From assembly GCA_021234155.1 (NCBI GenBank), contig JAJEKV010000064.1, positions 2,480,001 through 2,544,000 on the forward strand: 64,000 bases of DNA, written 5' to 3'. The translations under genes were made by a program, and so were the position numbers. Below the pieces are notes generated by a model that saw only the letters and a list, made by a program, of their open reading frames with translations, was not told where the DNA came from and searched no databases. Of this stretch, positions 46,484 to 57,433 are shown in pieces; positions within the stretch are counted from its first letter, which is position 1; every line of letters starts with the position of its first letter. The stretch is from Isoetes taiwanensis. Lineage: Eukaryota; Streptophyta; Lycopodiopsida; Isoetales; Isoetaceae.

Positions 46484-47805
46484 GGCTGAAGGGAACGGAA
46501 ACCTGTGCGGCATGGGCGGCAACCTGTGCGGCTAGGGCGGCAAGAAGAGAGAGGGCCGCCCCTCTTTCTCTTCTATTCCGGCACTGCCACATCACCCATA
46601 TTCGAATCCCTTCTCTCTGGTGCTAGCCAGGGTTTGCTTTCTTGGATACAAAACTGTTTTCTTCATCAAAGGCTGCTGATTTCTTGGTTCTTGGGCTGCT
46701 TCAAGGCGGACTCCCTGGTTCTCACAAGATAAAACCACTAACGTGGTTTTTTGTTCTAATGCTTCAGATAAGCATGATGATCTTCTACAAGCATAGTGGA
46801 GATTTACAAGTAAGGTTTCTGCAGTTTTTTAGCAGTATTAGCTTCTTTGTACTTCACAAATGGAATAGGCATCTGGGCCCTTTCTCAGAAGATACATGTT
46901 AGTTAGCACTGAGCCGGCCTAAGAAGCTGCAGGACAGCTTGTTATTCCTTTTTTGTTTGTGGTTGAGCACACCGAAAAAGCACAGACGCTTATAAGGTGG
47001 AACAAAATTGTAGAACCTGCTGAGAGAAGGGGTTTCAGGTTCTTGAGAGATTTAGCAGTGTTACTCTTATTTCAGGTTTTGTTTTCAGATGGTTATTCCC
47101 TTCATCGCACTCTGTTTCCTTGCTAGCGGGAAGAGACAACTCATCTGGTAAAGTATGGTTAAGAGACAGGTATAATGAATTTTTTGTGTTGATGGCGAGT
47201 TCATTTGGAGGCTTCTTGTAGTGCATGAGAATGATGTACAGAACACATGAGCAGATAATCCCCACAATGCAGCATTTCTGTTACTAGGGTCCACTTCTGT
47301 TGGAGGGGCAGCCGATCGTGTAACCCCACAATGTGGCAGTATGCAAAGCTAGGGATTTAAAATGTTCTAACTAGAGCATTTTTAGGTAATTGAAAGGCCC
47401 ATTGATGCTCAAATCTTGATAAGCTTGAGCATACTAAATACTTAAGTCTTTGATGCTTAAGTAACTCAAGTACTAATATGCTTGAGTGGCTGTTGTTTTG
47501 GACAACATGCCTTGATCATCATTAAGGATTGCCTCTGAGGTTACTTCAAAAACAGGTTCTCAAGACAACGATCACATACTTGTTTATTTTCCTACCTCAT
47601 CGGGTGTTGTTACATGTTCTGGGGAGTAACTTGGTATGTAAATTTTCTATTTGTCTCATTAGGAGACTAAATAAGCACGCCAGGGGGAGATGAAGAAGTT
47701 GAGGTGTGAGCTCCTGTAGTAATCTCCTTCTGTGGTGTTGCATGTACTTTTATTACAAAAATTAAAAGTGGCACTTCCTTTTCTCCAAAAAAAAAAAAAA
47801 AAAAA
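46484..47805 (+). mobile_element. Poly(A) retroposon in copy B (1.3 kb)
   Basis: Relative to copy A, 1,335 bp are inserted. The target AACTTGCACTCAC is duplicated on both sides (46471-46483 and 47806-47818), and the insert ends in about 20 A residues (47787-47807). This is the hallmark of LINE-mediated (target-primed) retroposition. The insert begins with a GC-rich stretch (GGCTGAAGGGAACGG, then repeated GCGGCAACCTGTGCGGC) and ends TTTATTACAAAAATTAAAAG, then the A tail. It has no RT domain and no long ORF, so it is either a non-autonomous retroposon, a 5'-truncated LINE part or a processed pseudogene of a non-coding or unrecognised transcript. Confidence 0.92.
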
Positions 47806-48102
47806 AACTTGCACTCACAAGCATTTTTTTTCCTTCTGAAGAAAATTTAGACGCTATTATTCTATTCTATTGCATCATTAATTGATATAGATGCATCATT
47901 CAAGCTAAACTTTGCCAACACCTAAATGAACGAATCCAATAGCATATACTTGGCAGCCGTTCATTTTTTATCCTTTGTATAGAAATTACGAGAAAAGAGT
48001 AAAAATGTTAAATTAATACTGTACGATTTTCTCATTGTGTCTAAAACATTTACAGGCTCCCAAATTATGCCCAGCAACGCTGGGCACCATTACTAGTTAT
48101 AT

Positions 48103-48176
48103 TATATTTTCATGATATTATATTTATACAAGAATTTAGCGCCGGCGGAGCCAGCGCCCGATGCACCCCAGAGGCA
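48103..48176. repeat. Hairpin-bearing short repeat, copy B
   Basis: Duplicate of the 24577-24650 element, with hairpin GCGCCGGC GGA GCCAGCGC at 48139-48157, next to the Helitron end. Confidence 0.75.
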
Positions 48177-50029
48177 TCTGAATGGTTTAGGTAGGCTCTA
48201 ATCCAACTATCAAGATCAAATCAAGGTAATTATTGCCTGAGATATATCAATGTCAGTACAGATGCTAAATAATTTAGCTGGTCTGATAATGCAAGCGATA
48301 CGTAATATAGGGGCTAGAAAATTTGTTCTGACCTCTCACATACGAGATGCCTCCCCATAAACCGCTCTACGTAACAATGTGGTTAAAACAGAGGACTATA
48401 CTTTCTCAACAAAGATGTTGAAGACTTCAACAAAGCAAATTGAAAACCAGACGGTACAAGAATAGTAATATATGCAAATTCATACAACTATATAGAAGCA
48501 AAGATAAAAACTCAAGCATATGTTAAAAAAGCTCCACAATTCCATAATTCAAACCGTAACTTTGGATACAATTATAAAGTTTTGATTCAATTCAGAAAAA
48601 AGCTGTTAGCACCTTTTAGGTTTCTGAAACCGCATTGAATTTAATGCTGGAACTTAAATACACGAGCAAAGTTCGTCTTCTTATATGCAGCTGACATATC
48701 CAACCTAAAGTAACTATTAATTTGACAAATGCTACTATTATTATATGCCAGGAAATCAAGTATTTGATATCTTGGTGAATATAGCAAAAGTATCTGCCAA
48801 GCTTCCACATGAAGGACATATGTTGTTAGTATCTTTGTTTTCAAGAGCAATGATGGCCTATAGGCAATGCATCAAATGCACAACCATTTTCGGATAATTC
48901 TACAAATGGTGTAATAATTTTACTTTCTTATTTTTCTAGCGTAAGCTAATAATCTGATGAAATATATCATCTTTCTTTGTTTCAGCTCAAGCTAATAATT
49001 GATGACTATATCTATATCCAATCACCGTGTCCTAAGAACACAATTACTGTACTTTTAGAACTTCCGACATTCAAATGGGACACCAATCGAATTCACGGCA
49101 ATCCTATATGCCAATATTATCCTGTATGTCACTTGCATAATGGCTTCACTTCTTCGTCCCATTTTATCTCTCTTCCTATGCAAAGGGCAAGAAACCACCA
49201 ACGAGCCTCATTTACTGACAATGATTTAATAGAGACTTAGATAGAATATATCCACTAAGCTACGCAATTGAATGTGGCCTTACTTACCTAGATTTCTTCT
49301 AATGTCATATGCCTCCCAATATTGTATCCATATCTCTCATGTTTGTATATATATATCTGCACGTGTAAAAGCAGATTACATTCCAGGAGGTCAGAGATGT
49401 GACATTCAATCAGGGTGTTGGACTAAATGTAATAACAAACCGAACTGGATGTTAACCATACCTAGATGCCATGTTCGTGGCAATAAAACTCCTTGCAAGC
49501 ATAATTCAAACCTTAAAATATGGCATTCCTTTCTTGTTTCCAATTAAATTGCACCTTGTATAGCCCATCAGTCATACACAAATTTTATATCATGTCGAGG
49601 CCTGTGAAAATAGATCAAATTTTAGACACAAGCAATATTTTTGCGATTGATCTGATGTATAATGTCATTCTTATCTGGCTACATATTTCATGGGTGCTCC
49701 ACTAACGTTATTCCTGAGATATCCCTCCACATATAGTGTGTTTGCCTGAAAGAAGGACATTACGATCCTTTGTAACATCGACCGGTCCGGTTCAAAGATG
49801 GTTGGAGCAAGTGTGATAAAAATGAAAGACATGTTCATGATAGTAAGGCTCTTAGGAAGCTTTTTGGAGGATATCTTCTATATCCTCTTTTCTTACCTCC
49901 ACTTCCAAAGCCCCAAAAAGATATCCTAGGGTACTTCAGAAGCTACCAGAATCTCAGGTGCCTCAAAAGCTACCAGATTGCTCAAGTATTGTATGCAAGA
50001 ATCGTCTTTGAGCGAATAGGTAAGAATGG

Positions 50030-50885
50030 AGCAATGATGTCCTTTAGTACCAAAGCTTCTAAGCTGGAACGTATTGCAAAAACAAGTACAGCAGAGCATG
50101 TGCTAAGTGAATTAGAAACCAAACTCAGTGATGAATCTAGTAATACCATATGTGAGCTGCAAGCAAAGATTACGACTTTAGGCACTAAAATTGAAACAGA
50201 GGGCTTAGTAAATGAGGTAGGGGATAAATTATCTAAAAAACCGAAAGCGGTGGTATCGAGCTAGAAACAGAACTTCATGCGTCGGGCACAAAGCTTAGGG
50301 CAGCTATGGTAACAAAGTTTGAGGCGAAACTAGCCCAAGAGAAAGAATGTATGTCCACTTTGAAAAATAAGGTTGTGGAGCTAGAAAACTCACTTCAAGC
50401 CATTGTTGGAAAAGCTAATACAACAGGCGAAGTGGCAGACTTAGAAACCCAACTCTCAAAAGCAACAAAGCCCGGTTCTGAATGCAACTTCGGTTCCCTT
50501 GCGGCCGGTGAACAAAAGATCTCTAAGCTTGAAGAAGCTGGCGAAAGTATCCTCTCTAAAAGCTGAGACAAGTAGAAAGTAAATTGTGCGAGCTTAAAAA
50601 GAGTTACATGAGCACCTGAGAAAAGATCTCTCGGCTTGAGCGGTTCCTAAAAAGAGCCTCCGATAAATCTGTTACATAAGCGGAGGCGAGAGTTGGCCCA
50701 AGCTAAAAACAATGTTTCTTACTTGGAAGCTCAAATTGCAAGAAAGTTAAAAACAAAATATGATACAACCCGAGTAAAGAAGCGATTTACGTACCAAATT
50801 AGCAAAGATAAGGACGAGCCGTCAGGTGTTGGAACTTGAAAAAGCCGGTAACCGGAGGTTAAAGCTGCAGAAGCTGGAAATAGAG
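50030..50885 (+). pseudogene. Coiled-coil protein segment, copy B
   Basis: This is the counterpart of 26458-27365. The first frame (from 50034) carries ASKLERIAKTSTAEHVLSE and ITTLGTKIE, shifts near 50240, and resumes at 50306 with FEAKLAQEKECMSTLKNKVV. More small indels than in copy A occur near CAG sites (for example 50460-50480, 50520-50640). Read together, the two copies suggest that one intact coiled-coil frame existed before the duplication. Confidence 0.5.
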
Positions 50886-51439
50886 TAACCGGAACTCTGC
50901 ATTGAATTCCGGAAAGGGCATGTCCATTTGGCGGTTTAAGAAGATCCAAAATCTCACTCTTTTTTGCTTCTAGAGCTTTCAACGCTTACAAGGCAAATTG
51001 CATCAAGAATGTCCAAGGCGTTAAGCAAGCAATGAAACAGAAAGCGATGAAACAGATCCAAGGCTTGCTCGCCTTTGGCGGCTGACGCGTCTACCAACCC
51101 GGACCCTCGCCAAGCGATTTGCAAATGTACACGCAATTTTGCTTCACGCCATGGATAAATTTTGGAACGAAAGAAAAGGAAGCGTTCATGCCACTGCCAT
51201 AGGCCCGAACAATCCCTACCGTCAGGCACATCCCAGGCGAATCGTTGCCGTCTAATTGTCACTGGGCCTCACAAAAACCCTAAAAAAGCCCAACCGATCG
51301 CATCCGCTTACATAGAATATTTCGGGGCATATTATCCTCAAAACAAATCCAAGCCTTCAAACCGTCACTCCACCCTCCAACAAGAGGGTTGCCCATAGGG
51401 GGCTACTAGCGAATCTACAGCGGAAGCTCTGGTCATTAA

Positions 51440-51740
51440 ACGCTTCCTAAGACAATGTTACATGATGCTTCTTATAAATGACGTGCTTAAACGCATAGAT
51501 TCGCTATTGAACGCTTAAATAGACGTGCTTAAACGCTGTAGATAGCTTCGCCATATCCATATCTACAGCGATTAAGCACGTCATATTAAATAGCGAATCT
51601 ATTGAACCCTATCTACAGCGGAAGCTATAGATTCTGGCTTAAACGCTTAAATGACGTGCTTAAACGCGTTCTGGCTATTGAACGGTTCCTAAGACAATGT
51701 TACACGATGCTTCTTATAAATGACGTGCTTAAACGCCAAA
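51440..51740. promoter_or_regulatory. Repeat-rich promoter of the subtilase gene
   Basis: GACGTGCTTAAACGC occurs four times directly (51480, 51522, 51653, 51722) and once inverted with a change (GCGATTAAGCACGTC, 51568-51582). A longer ~54 bp block, CGSTTCCTAAGACAATGTTA...GACGTGCTTAAACGC, is present twice (51441-51494 and 51683-51736). GCGAATCTA and ATCTACAGCGGAAGCT are also repeated. The TGACGT cores are typical binding sites of TGA-type bZIP factors; this functional reading is inference. Confidence 0.6.
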
Positions 51741-51747
51741 CGATGAA

Positions 51748-51753
51748 TATAAA
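51748..51753 (+). promoter_or_regulatory. TATA box of the subtilase gene
   Basis: GAATATAAAGG provides a TATAAA core 46 bp before the ATG at 51799 and 12 bp after the last GACGTGCTTAAACGC repeat. The short leader fits an intronless plant gene. Confidence 0.6.
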
Positions 51754-51798
51754 GGCCCAAGAATACTTGTCTTCTTCAGTTCATTCTTCAGTTCAAAA

Positions 51799-54056
51799 AT
51801 GGATACTTCACTGGCTCACGCATCTCTGGCCATCCTTTTTGTTACGATGCTTTCCCTATCTAGCCCAGTTTCCGGACTTAATGATGTCTCTTCTTATATA
51901 GTCCTCATGGATCAGACCAAAATGCCTGCAATTTTTAACCACTATGAAGAGTGGTACTCTAGTCTGACCACCAAATTAACCTATGTCTACAACAACAAAT
52001 TCCAAGGCTTTTCGGGGCAGTTGACAGCGCTCCAAGTGGAAGCTGTACAGAAAATGAACGGATTTGTTGCCATATTTGGAGAAAGGGTGCATCAGTTGCA
52101 TACAACACGCACTCCAGAGTTCTTGTCTCTAAATTCCAGCGCTGGAATTTGGCCAGAGACAGACTATGGAAGCAACGTGATTATTGGGTTTCTGGATACA
52201 GGCATATGGCCAGAGAGTGCAAGCTTCAGAGACACAGGCATAGGCCCAGTACCTACAAAATGGAAAGGGGTATGCGAGGCAGGAGTTGGGTTCAATTCTT
52301 CTCATTGCAACAACAAGCTAATAGGAGCAAGGTACTACTACAGGGGCTATTTGAGTTGCTACGGTGCTCTAAATTGGAGCACAGAATATGATTCTGCAAG
52401 AGATAGCCATGGACACGGTACTCACACTGCTTCAATTGCTGCGGGAAATTATGCTACAAATGCAAGCTTGTTTGGGCTTGCACAAGGCACTGCTAGAGGC
52501 ATGGCCCCAAAAGCCAGAATTGCTGCTTACAAAGTTTGCTGGGAAGAAGGTTGCGCCGATTCTGATATCATTGCAGCCATGGATCAGGCTGTGGCAGATG
52601 GAGTTGACATTATTTCTATGTCCTTAGGATCATCTTATGCCAGTAATTATCAGTCTGATCTAATTGCTATTGGCGCCTTCGCCGCCTCGAAGAATGGCGT
52701 ATTCTTTTCGGCCTCGGCTGGAAATAATGGACCATACAGTTACTCTGTAGTTAATACTGCACCATGGATTACAACTGTTGGAGCATTGACAGGTCGTTTC
52801 CTGCCACTGCTGTGCTTGGAAATGGAGTTACTTTTAAAGGCCAATCTCTGTGCAGTGGAAAAGGTTTAGAAAATGTACAGGCGCCTCTTGTTTACTTGGG
52901 TTTCTGTGGTTCAGAAAGTGTGAACTCTAGTGTGGCAAGTGGTAAGATAGTTGTGTGTGACATTTACTATTCAGTTTTACAAGGAATAAGGGTTTCAAAG
53001 GCAGGAGGAGTTGGCATGATTGTGGTGATGGATTACACCCTTGGCAATAGCACATTTCCTGAAAGCTATACCTTACCTGCAGTTGCAATTACCTACACAG
53101 ATGGTGTTGAGTTGAAGATGTATATTAACTCAACACAAGCTCCTACCTCAACTATCACGCTGTATGGTACATTCCTCGGCGCTAAGCCCGCGCCGCAGGT
53201 GCCTTTCTTCTCTTCCAGGGGTCCTAATAGCATCACCAAAGATGTGCTAAAACCTGATGTCATTGCACCTGGTTTTGACATCCTGGCCTCCTGGTCTGGC
53301 ATTGCATCACCATCAGGTCTGCTTGATGATCCCAGAAGAGTTGAGTATAATATAATCTCAGGAACCTCCATGTCATGCCCTCATGTCAGTGGCATTGCTG
53401 CTCTGTTGAAAGCAGCTCATCCTTCCTGGAGCCCTGCTGCAATCAAATCTGCCATCATGACTACTTCCTACATATCTGATAACATTGGTGGCAATATTTC
53501 TGAGGCAACAACAGGCCAGTTTTCTAGCGTTTTTGCTTATGGATCAGGACATGTGGATCCTCAGAAAGCTCTAAATCCTGGACTTGTCTATGATCTAACA
53601 GAACAAGATTACATCAATTTCCTATGCAGTCACTATACCAGTCAAGACCTGCTAACCATTACTCAGAACTATTCTGTGTCATGTCCTGCAATAGTACCTC
53701 CAGCCCAAGAGTTCAACTACCCATCCTTTACTGCCGTCTTCAACTACAGCTTATTAAATTACAGTGGTGGTGAAGTCTCCACCGCCTTTGGAAGAGTGGT
53801 GACCAATGTGGGAGATGCCAATTCCACTTATACTGCTAGTGTTGTAGCTCCCAATGAATTGAATGTCACGGTTAGCCCTCCTTTGCTTGCATTCACAGAG
53901 CTAAATCAGACCTTGAGCTTTCGTGTCCTGGTGACTGCCCCTGCCTTGGTTGAATGGCACTCTGATTTTAAGAGTGCGGTATTGAGTTGGTCTGATGGGG
54001 TGCACGTAGTCCAAAGCCCAATCACACTCTTGATTTCCTACTACTATTCATCATGA
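51799..54056 (+). CDS. Subtilisin-like serine protease (subtilase), one frameshift
   Basis: A single-exon plant subtilase of about 750 residues. Domain order: a signal peptide (residues 1-~26, LAILFVTMLSLSSPVSG); an I9 propeptide (SYIVLMDQTKMPAIF to VHQLHTTRTPEFLSL); then peptidase S8. Catalytic residues: Asp in IGFLDTGIWPES, His in DSHGHGTHTASIAAG, the oxyanion Asn in FSASAGNNGP, Ser in GTSMSCPHVSGIAALLKAAHP. A PA domain lies between, and a fibronectin-III-like C-terminus ends the protein (FGRVVTNVGDANSTY). Such enzymes are secreted and act in cell wall, defence or development. The frame shifts once at ~52785-52800 (after VGALT, before DRSFPATAVLGNG), exactly at an ACAGG site, so it may be an assembly error. 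Otherwise the gene looks complete. The stop at 54056 is 18 bp from a Helitron end. Confidence 0.95.
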
Positions 54057-54949
54057 TCGTGATATTATATTATACTAGTATGGGTGCCCAGCGTTGCTGG
54101 GCATAAGTTGGGGAGTCTCTAAATGTTTTGGTCATGCATGTTGTTGAATGGTTTTTTGTTGTTAACGAAGAAGTCCATATAAAGTATACTTTGGCACGTG
54201 GCGCAAATGCCAAAACTATAATCATCTACAGGTAATTCCAATGCGGATTGGTAACTCATTTGATGAAATAATATTCGATATTTGTAGTTAGTTTCTAGGC
54301 ATGTACATCAAAGCGGATGAGCATTCCAAGCAGCTAAGGAAATTTAATGTTAATCTATGTTAATGATTCGTGTGCGTCTTAAGTCCCAAGAAATTCAGTT
54401 TCCTTAGAAGATAGTTTGTCTCACAACTATTTAATATTATGACAACCTTTCTAAATTAAAATTGAAATCAAGAAGTTCATATGCACAGATATGAGACATT
54501 GGAAACTTATGCCCATCGATCCTTCAACCTGGAAAAATGCAAAAGATGTGCAGATTTACGTCAATTCTTAAAGAATATCTTAAAATCCCCTGTTGATTAC
54601 AATAACATTTACATTTATTTATGCCCTTCTAGAATTTGATGTAGTCTTGTTTTGTTCAACGTGCATTGTACATAACAATTTGTTTTGACCATTTTACAAA
54701 CATTTGTTTTGAGCAAGCTTAGAAAGGAATATCCTTCTCCAATATTGACATTTGTATTGCGTAATTATTATAATTACTCACCGCACTATAACCTTATTCA
54801 ATGTCATGCCAAACTTGTTTACATAACTATGTTGCACGCTGCTCCCCGGCAGCTCTCCCTATGTTTCCGACTTCTCTCGGGCATTTTAAAAGAAATAACA
54901 TTGCAAAGAAAAACTATGCCGCACCGCTTCACATTAATAACTTTGCTTT

Positions 54950-55062
54950 TTTTACATGAACAATGCTCTCCTTTGGACAACTGCTATTGCATGCAATTCT
55001 TGGCCTTCCCGCTGCCATTCCTTCAAGTGGAACAATGCCAAAGTGCTCATCTTGCCAACAAA
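54950..55062 (-). pseudogene. Captured ALG2-like glycosyltransferase exon
   Basis: The minus-strand frame reads DEHFGIVPLEGMAAGRPRIA then CNSSCPKESIVHV. This is the donor-sugar-binding E(x7)E region of GT4 enzymes and is closest, from memory, to ALG2, the alpha-1,3/1,6-mannosyltransferase of lipid-linked oligosaccharide synthesis at the ER. In ALG2 the last part reads CNSGGPxE; here GG is SC. Only this exon-sized piece is present, so it makes no enzyme. It sits in a candidate Helitron, in the same orientation, as gene-capture fragments do. Confidence 0.75.
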
Positions 55063-55875
55063 CAATGTAAATCTTGTTCATAATAAGCTGGATTTCAAGA
55101 ATATGAGTGAGTCCCAAGACCATTCATCATTTTTTATAAGCGCAAGACAATATGCAAGAAGGTTATTTCTTTGAGAGATTGAACATGAATAAATTAACAT
55201 AACATGCTCATCTATTCCATTTTCGAGAAGCTAGCATTGTAACACTTTGCCAAATTTCTTGTACATAGATTGTATATAAAATTTCCTTATTAGAGTGTAA
55301 GTTGTGGCTATCTAAGTTTATGAAAAACGAATATGACATACCCAGGTTTGTTGATCTCGGGATCATTAACAAACAATCATTAAACACGCCTCATTTATGC
55401 ACCAATGCTCGAGATTTTGTCTCTTAATAGTGTTTGCTCTTTGGTCGACGTTTGAAATCTCGCATAATATATGAACACGATATGCACGATAAAAAGAAAT
55501 ATCGAAACATTAGAAATATTGAGAAACAAAATATTTCCTTTGATGCAAAAACCCCAAGTAAAGAGGAACACGATGAAATGGCCTTGAGTAACCATCCAGG
55601 TCATTTTATAATCCCAAGTATCTACACGCCTTCTTCAACGATCTTTGGATTACGTGCTTCTAAGAGCGCATAGATGAACACAGGATCCTTAAATATTTTG
55701 CATGATTGTAGAGATGAATCATGTAGAAAAGAGTCTAGCCTTACATGTATTAGAGACCCCTGCTGCGTGCTAGATTTGGCAAAAGAAAATGGTCCCTTTA
55801 GCATGTACGGCATCAAAATTGGTTTCCAAGCTTGAACCTGTTTCGTCTATTTGAAATTCTGGTAGCTTCGGTGAT

Positions 55876-56246
55876 GATAAAACGCACGAGTGCCCTTTGT
55901 GAGTAATATAATGCAGCATATGGCGGTGGCATTGCATTATGTGATCTCTGTCTTGTAAGTAGAGCAGGGCACCGGTCTGCAGCAGTAATCTGATGCATGA
56001 ATTTTCGTAAATGTAAAAGAAAGGAGGAGGGTTTGTACCTTGATTGAGATAGAAGCGCCAAGCTCATATGGCGTCAAATGAAGTTCATAAGCTAGCCAAT
56101 CATGTAAGAAGAGCAATCAAGGAGATAGATCAAAAGGGTGATAAACCGCCTGGAGTGCCCCTTTGTGAGTAATATAGTGCAAAGATATGGCGGTGGCATT
56201 GCATTATGTGATCTCTGTCTTGTAAGTAGAGCAAGCACCACGGTCT
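55876..56246. repeat. ~100 bp direct duplication
   Basis: The block from GAGTGCCC(C)TTTGTGAGTAA to GTAAGTAGAGCA occurs at 55888-55967 and again at 56153-56233 with only a few changes, including ATGGCGGTGGCATTGCATTA. The two copies are ~265 bp apart. Confidence 0.85.
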
Positions 56247-56929
56247 GCTAGAATACGGTGCAAGAACCCATTATCTTGCATCGTAGAAAGAAGGGTTTGC
56301 CTTTGCTATTGTATCTCTTGCATCAAGCGCCGCAACATGTAAGCTCCTGTAATTTTCGGCATCTAGTGTATAAATCTCGCTAAGCCCGTCAAAAGTCTAC
56401 GGGTCGATTATGCGGTGAAGCTAGGAACGATGCCAAATGTGTTCATCACCTCATCAAAGCTAGCAAAGGAAGTGCTGAAAACCGACAATATTCGGCGTCA
56501 AGGCCTCCAACCCAATTCTCCAAAATCATGATAGCCACGGGGCCACGACATGGTGTGGATACAGATGGGCGAGAAATGGCGGGAAAATCAAAAGATCTGG
56601 CAACCAAGGCTGGCGTGCGCAAGCGGCTGAAAGCGGTTCAAGCATATCCGAAAGCACAACATCGCCAGTTGATCCACACCCTCAATTCCCGCCCAAACAT
56701 TCTACCCCGTTGTCCTAGGTTTTCCCTTGGGCACCGGCTCGCCGTGGGCCGCCATAGCCACAAAAAACGAACAGAACCCTAATACGTCCAAACCTTTTTT
56801 TTTTTGCTTTTTTTTAGCTAACTAAAAGGCTTTGACGTGACATCATCTACACCGTTGGGTAGATTAATCCGGACCGCCCAATTTAGGGCACGGTTCACTA
56901 CTTACACCAAAACATTATAATATAAGATT

Positions 56930-57000
56930 TACATGGTACGACCATATCATATGATTTCATATGGTACGACCATATGATATGATATCATATGTATTATTAT
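56930..57000. repeat. AT-rich palindromic repeats
   Basis: CATGGTACGACCATATCATATGA and its variants occur twice, and CATATGATATGATATCATATG forms a near-perfect palindrome. It directly adjoins the proposed 5' end of the minus-strand Helitron. Confidence 0.7.
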
Positions 57001-57359
57001 ATTATTATCCTCCTATATATAAAATTACTAGCTGCCTTTTTGGAATTATATATATCTATCTTTCCGGCATAAAATTAGTGTAATTTTTAGTTTTTGGAAT
57101 TAGTGAGTTTTTAGAATTGTTTTTCCGGCAGCTTTAGTCTGCTATATTTTAGTTTTGATGTTGAACAAGTACAGTTGGGGTTGCACCGATTTCTTCATGT
57201 TACAGTTCAGAGATGCACCAGTTCTTAGTTCTTGGCACAATATTCTAACGGCCGGAATATTTTGTAGCGTTGCTTCCAGGTCTGAGTTTGATAAGATGTC
57301 TGCTTCTTGACAAATTTTTCTTCTGTATTGGCTTGAAAGCCAGGAATTTTATTATATAA

Positions 57360-57433
57360 TATTATTATATTTTCATGACATTATATTTATACAAGAATTT
57401 AGCGCCAGCGGAGCCGGCGCCCTACGCACCCCA
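57360..57433. repeat. Hairpin-bearing short repeat, third copy
   Basis: It shares TATATTTTCATGA, ATTATATTTATACAAGAATT and a GC hairpin (GCGCCAGC GGA GCCGGCGC, 57402-57420) with 24577-24650. Flanks differ, so the ~75 bp element has moved or been copied on its own. Confidence 0.7.

Larger units (their letters stand above)
44678..48096 (+). mobile_element. Candidate Helitron, copy B, with nested retroposon
   Basis: This is the counterpart of 22494-24570: 5' A|TCTCTAATATAT at 44678, and 3' hairpin plus CTAG|T at 48068-48096. Without the 1,335 bp retroposon insertion it is about 2,084 bp. Since both tandem copies hold it at the same place, the Helitron was present before the tandem duplication. 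Confidence 0.6.
27843..51371. repeat. Tandem duplication unit, copy B (interrupted)
   Basis: This is the second copy of the ~8.9 kb unit. The first 254 bp (27843-28100) precede the Ty3-gypsy element. The unit resumes at 41416 with TAGGTTTTCAACAAAGAAC, exactly continuing the sequence found at about 19157 in copy A, and runs to AACCGTCACTC at about 51371, where it meets the subtilase promoter region. Because both insertions are confined to this copy, they post-date the duplication. Confidence 0.95.
54075..56937 (-). mobile_element. Candidate Helitron, minus strand
   Basis: On the minus strand the 3' end is a hairpin TGCCCAGC AAC GCTGGGCA (54103-54085), 6 nt, CTAG (54078-54075) and a flanking T. 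The terminal ~35 nt (AAAACATTTAGAGACTCCCC...) match those of the Helitron at 24.5 kb. The proposed 5' end is A|TCTTATATTATAATG (56937 leftwards), less certain. The element carries a captured ALG2-like exon in its own orientation and a ~100 bp internal duplication. No helicase is encoded. Confidence 0.5.

Noticed and set aside
46366..46732. Ala/Arg-rich frames at the head of the 46.5 kb retroposon
   Set aside because: They cross the TSD border of the insertion and come from a GCGGCAACCTGTGCGGC repeat; not a gene.
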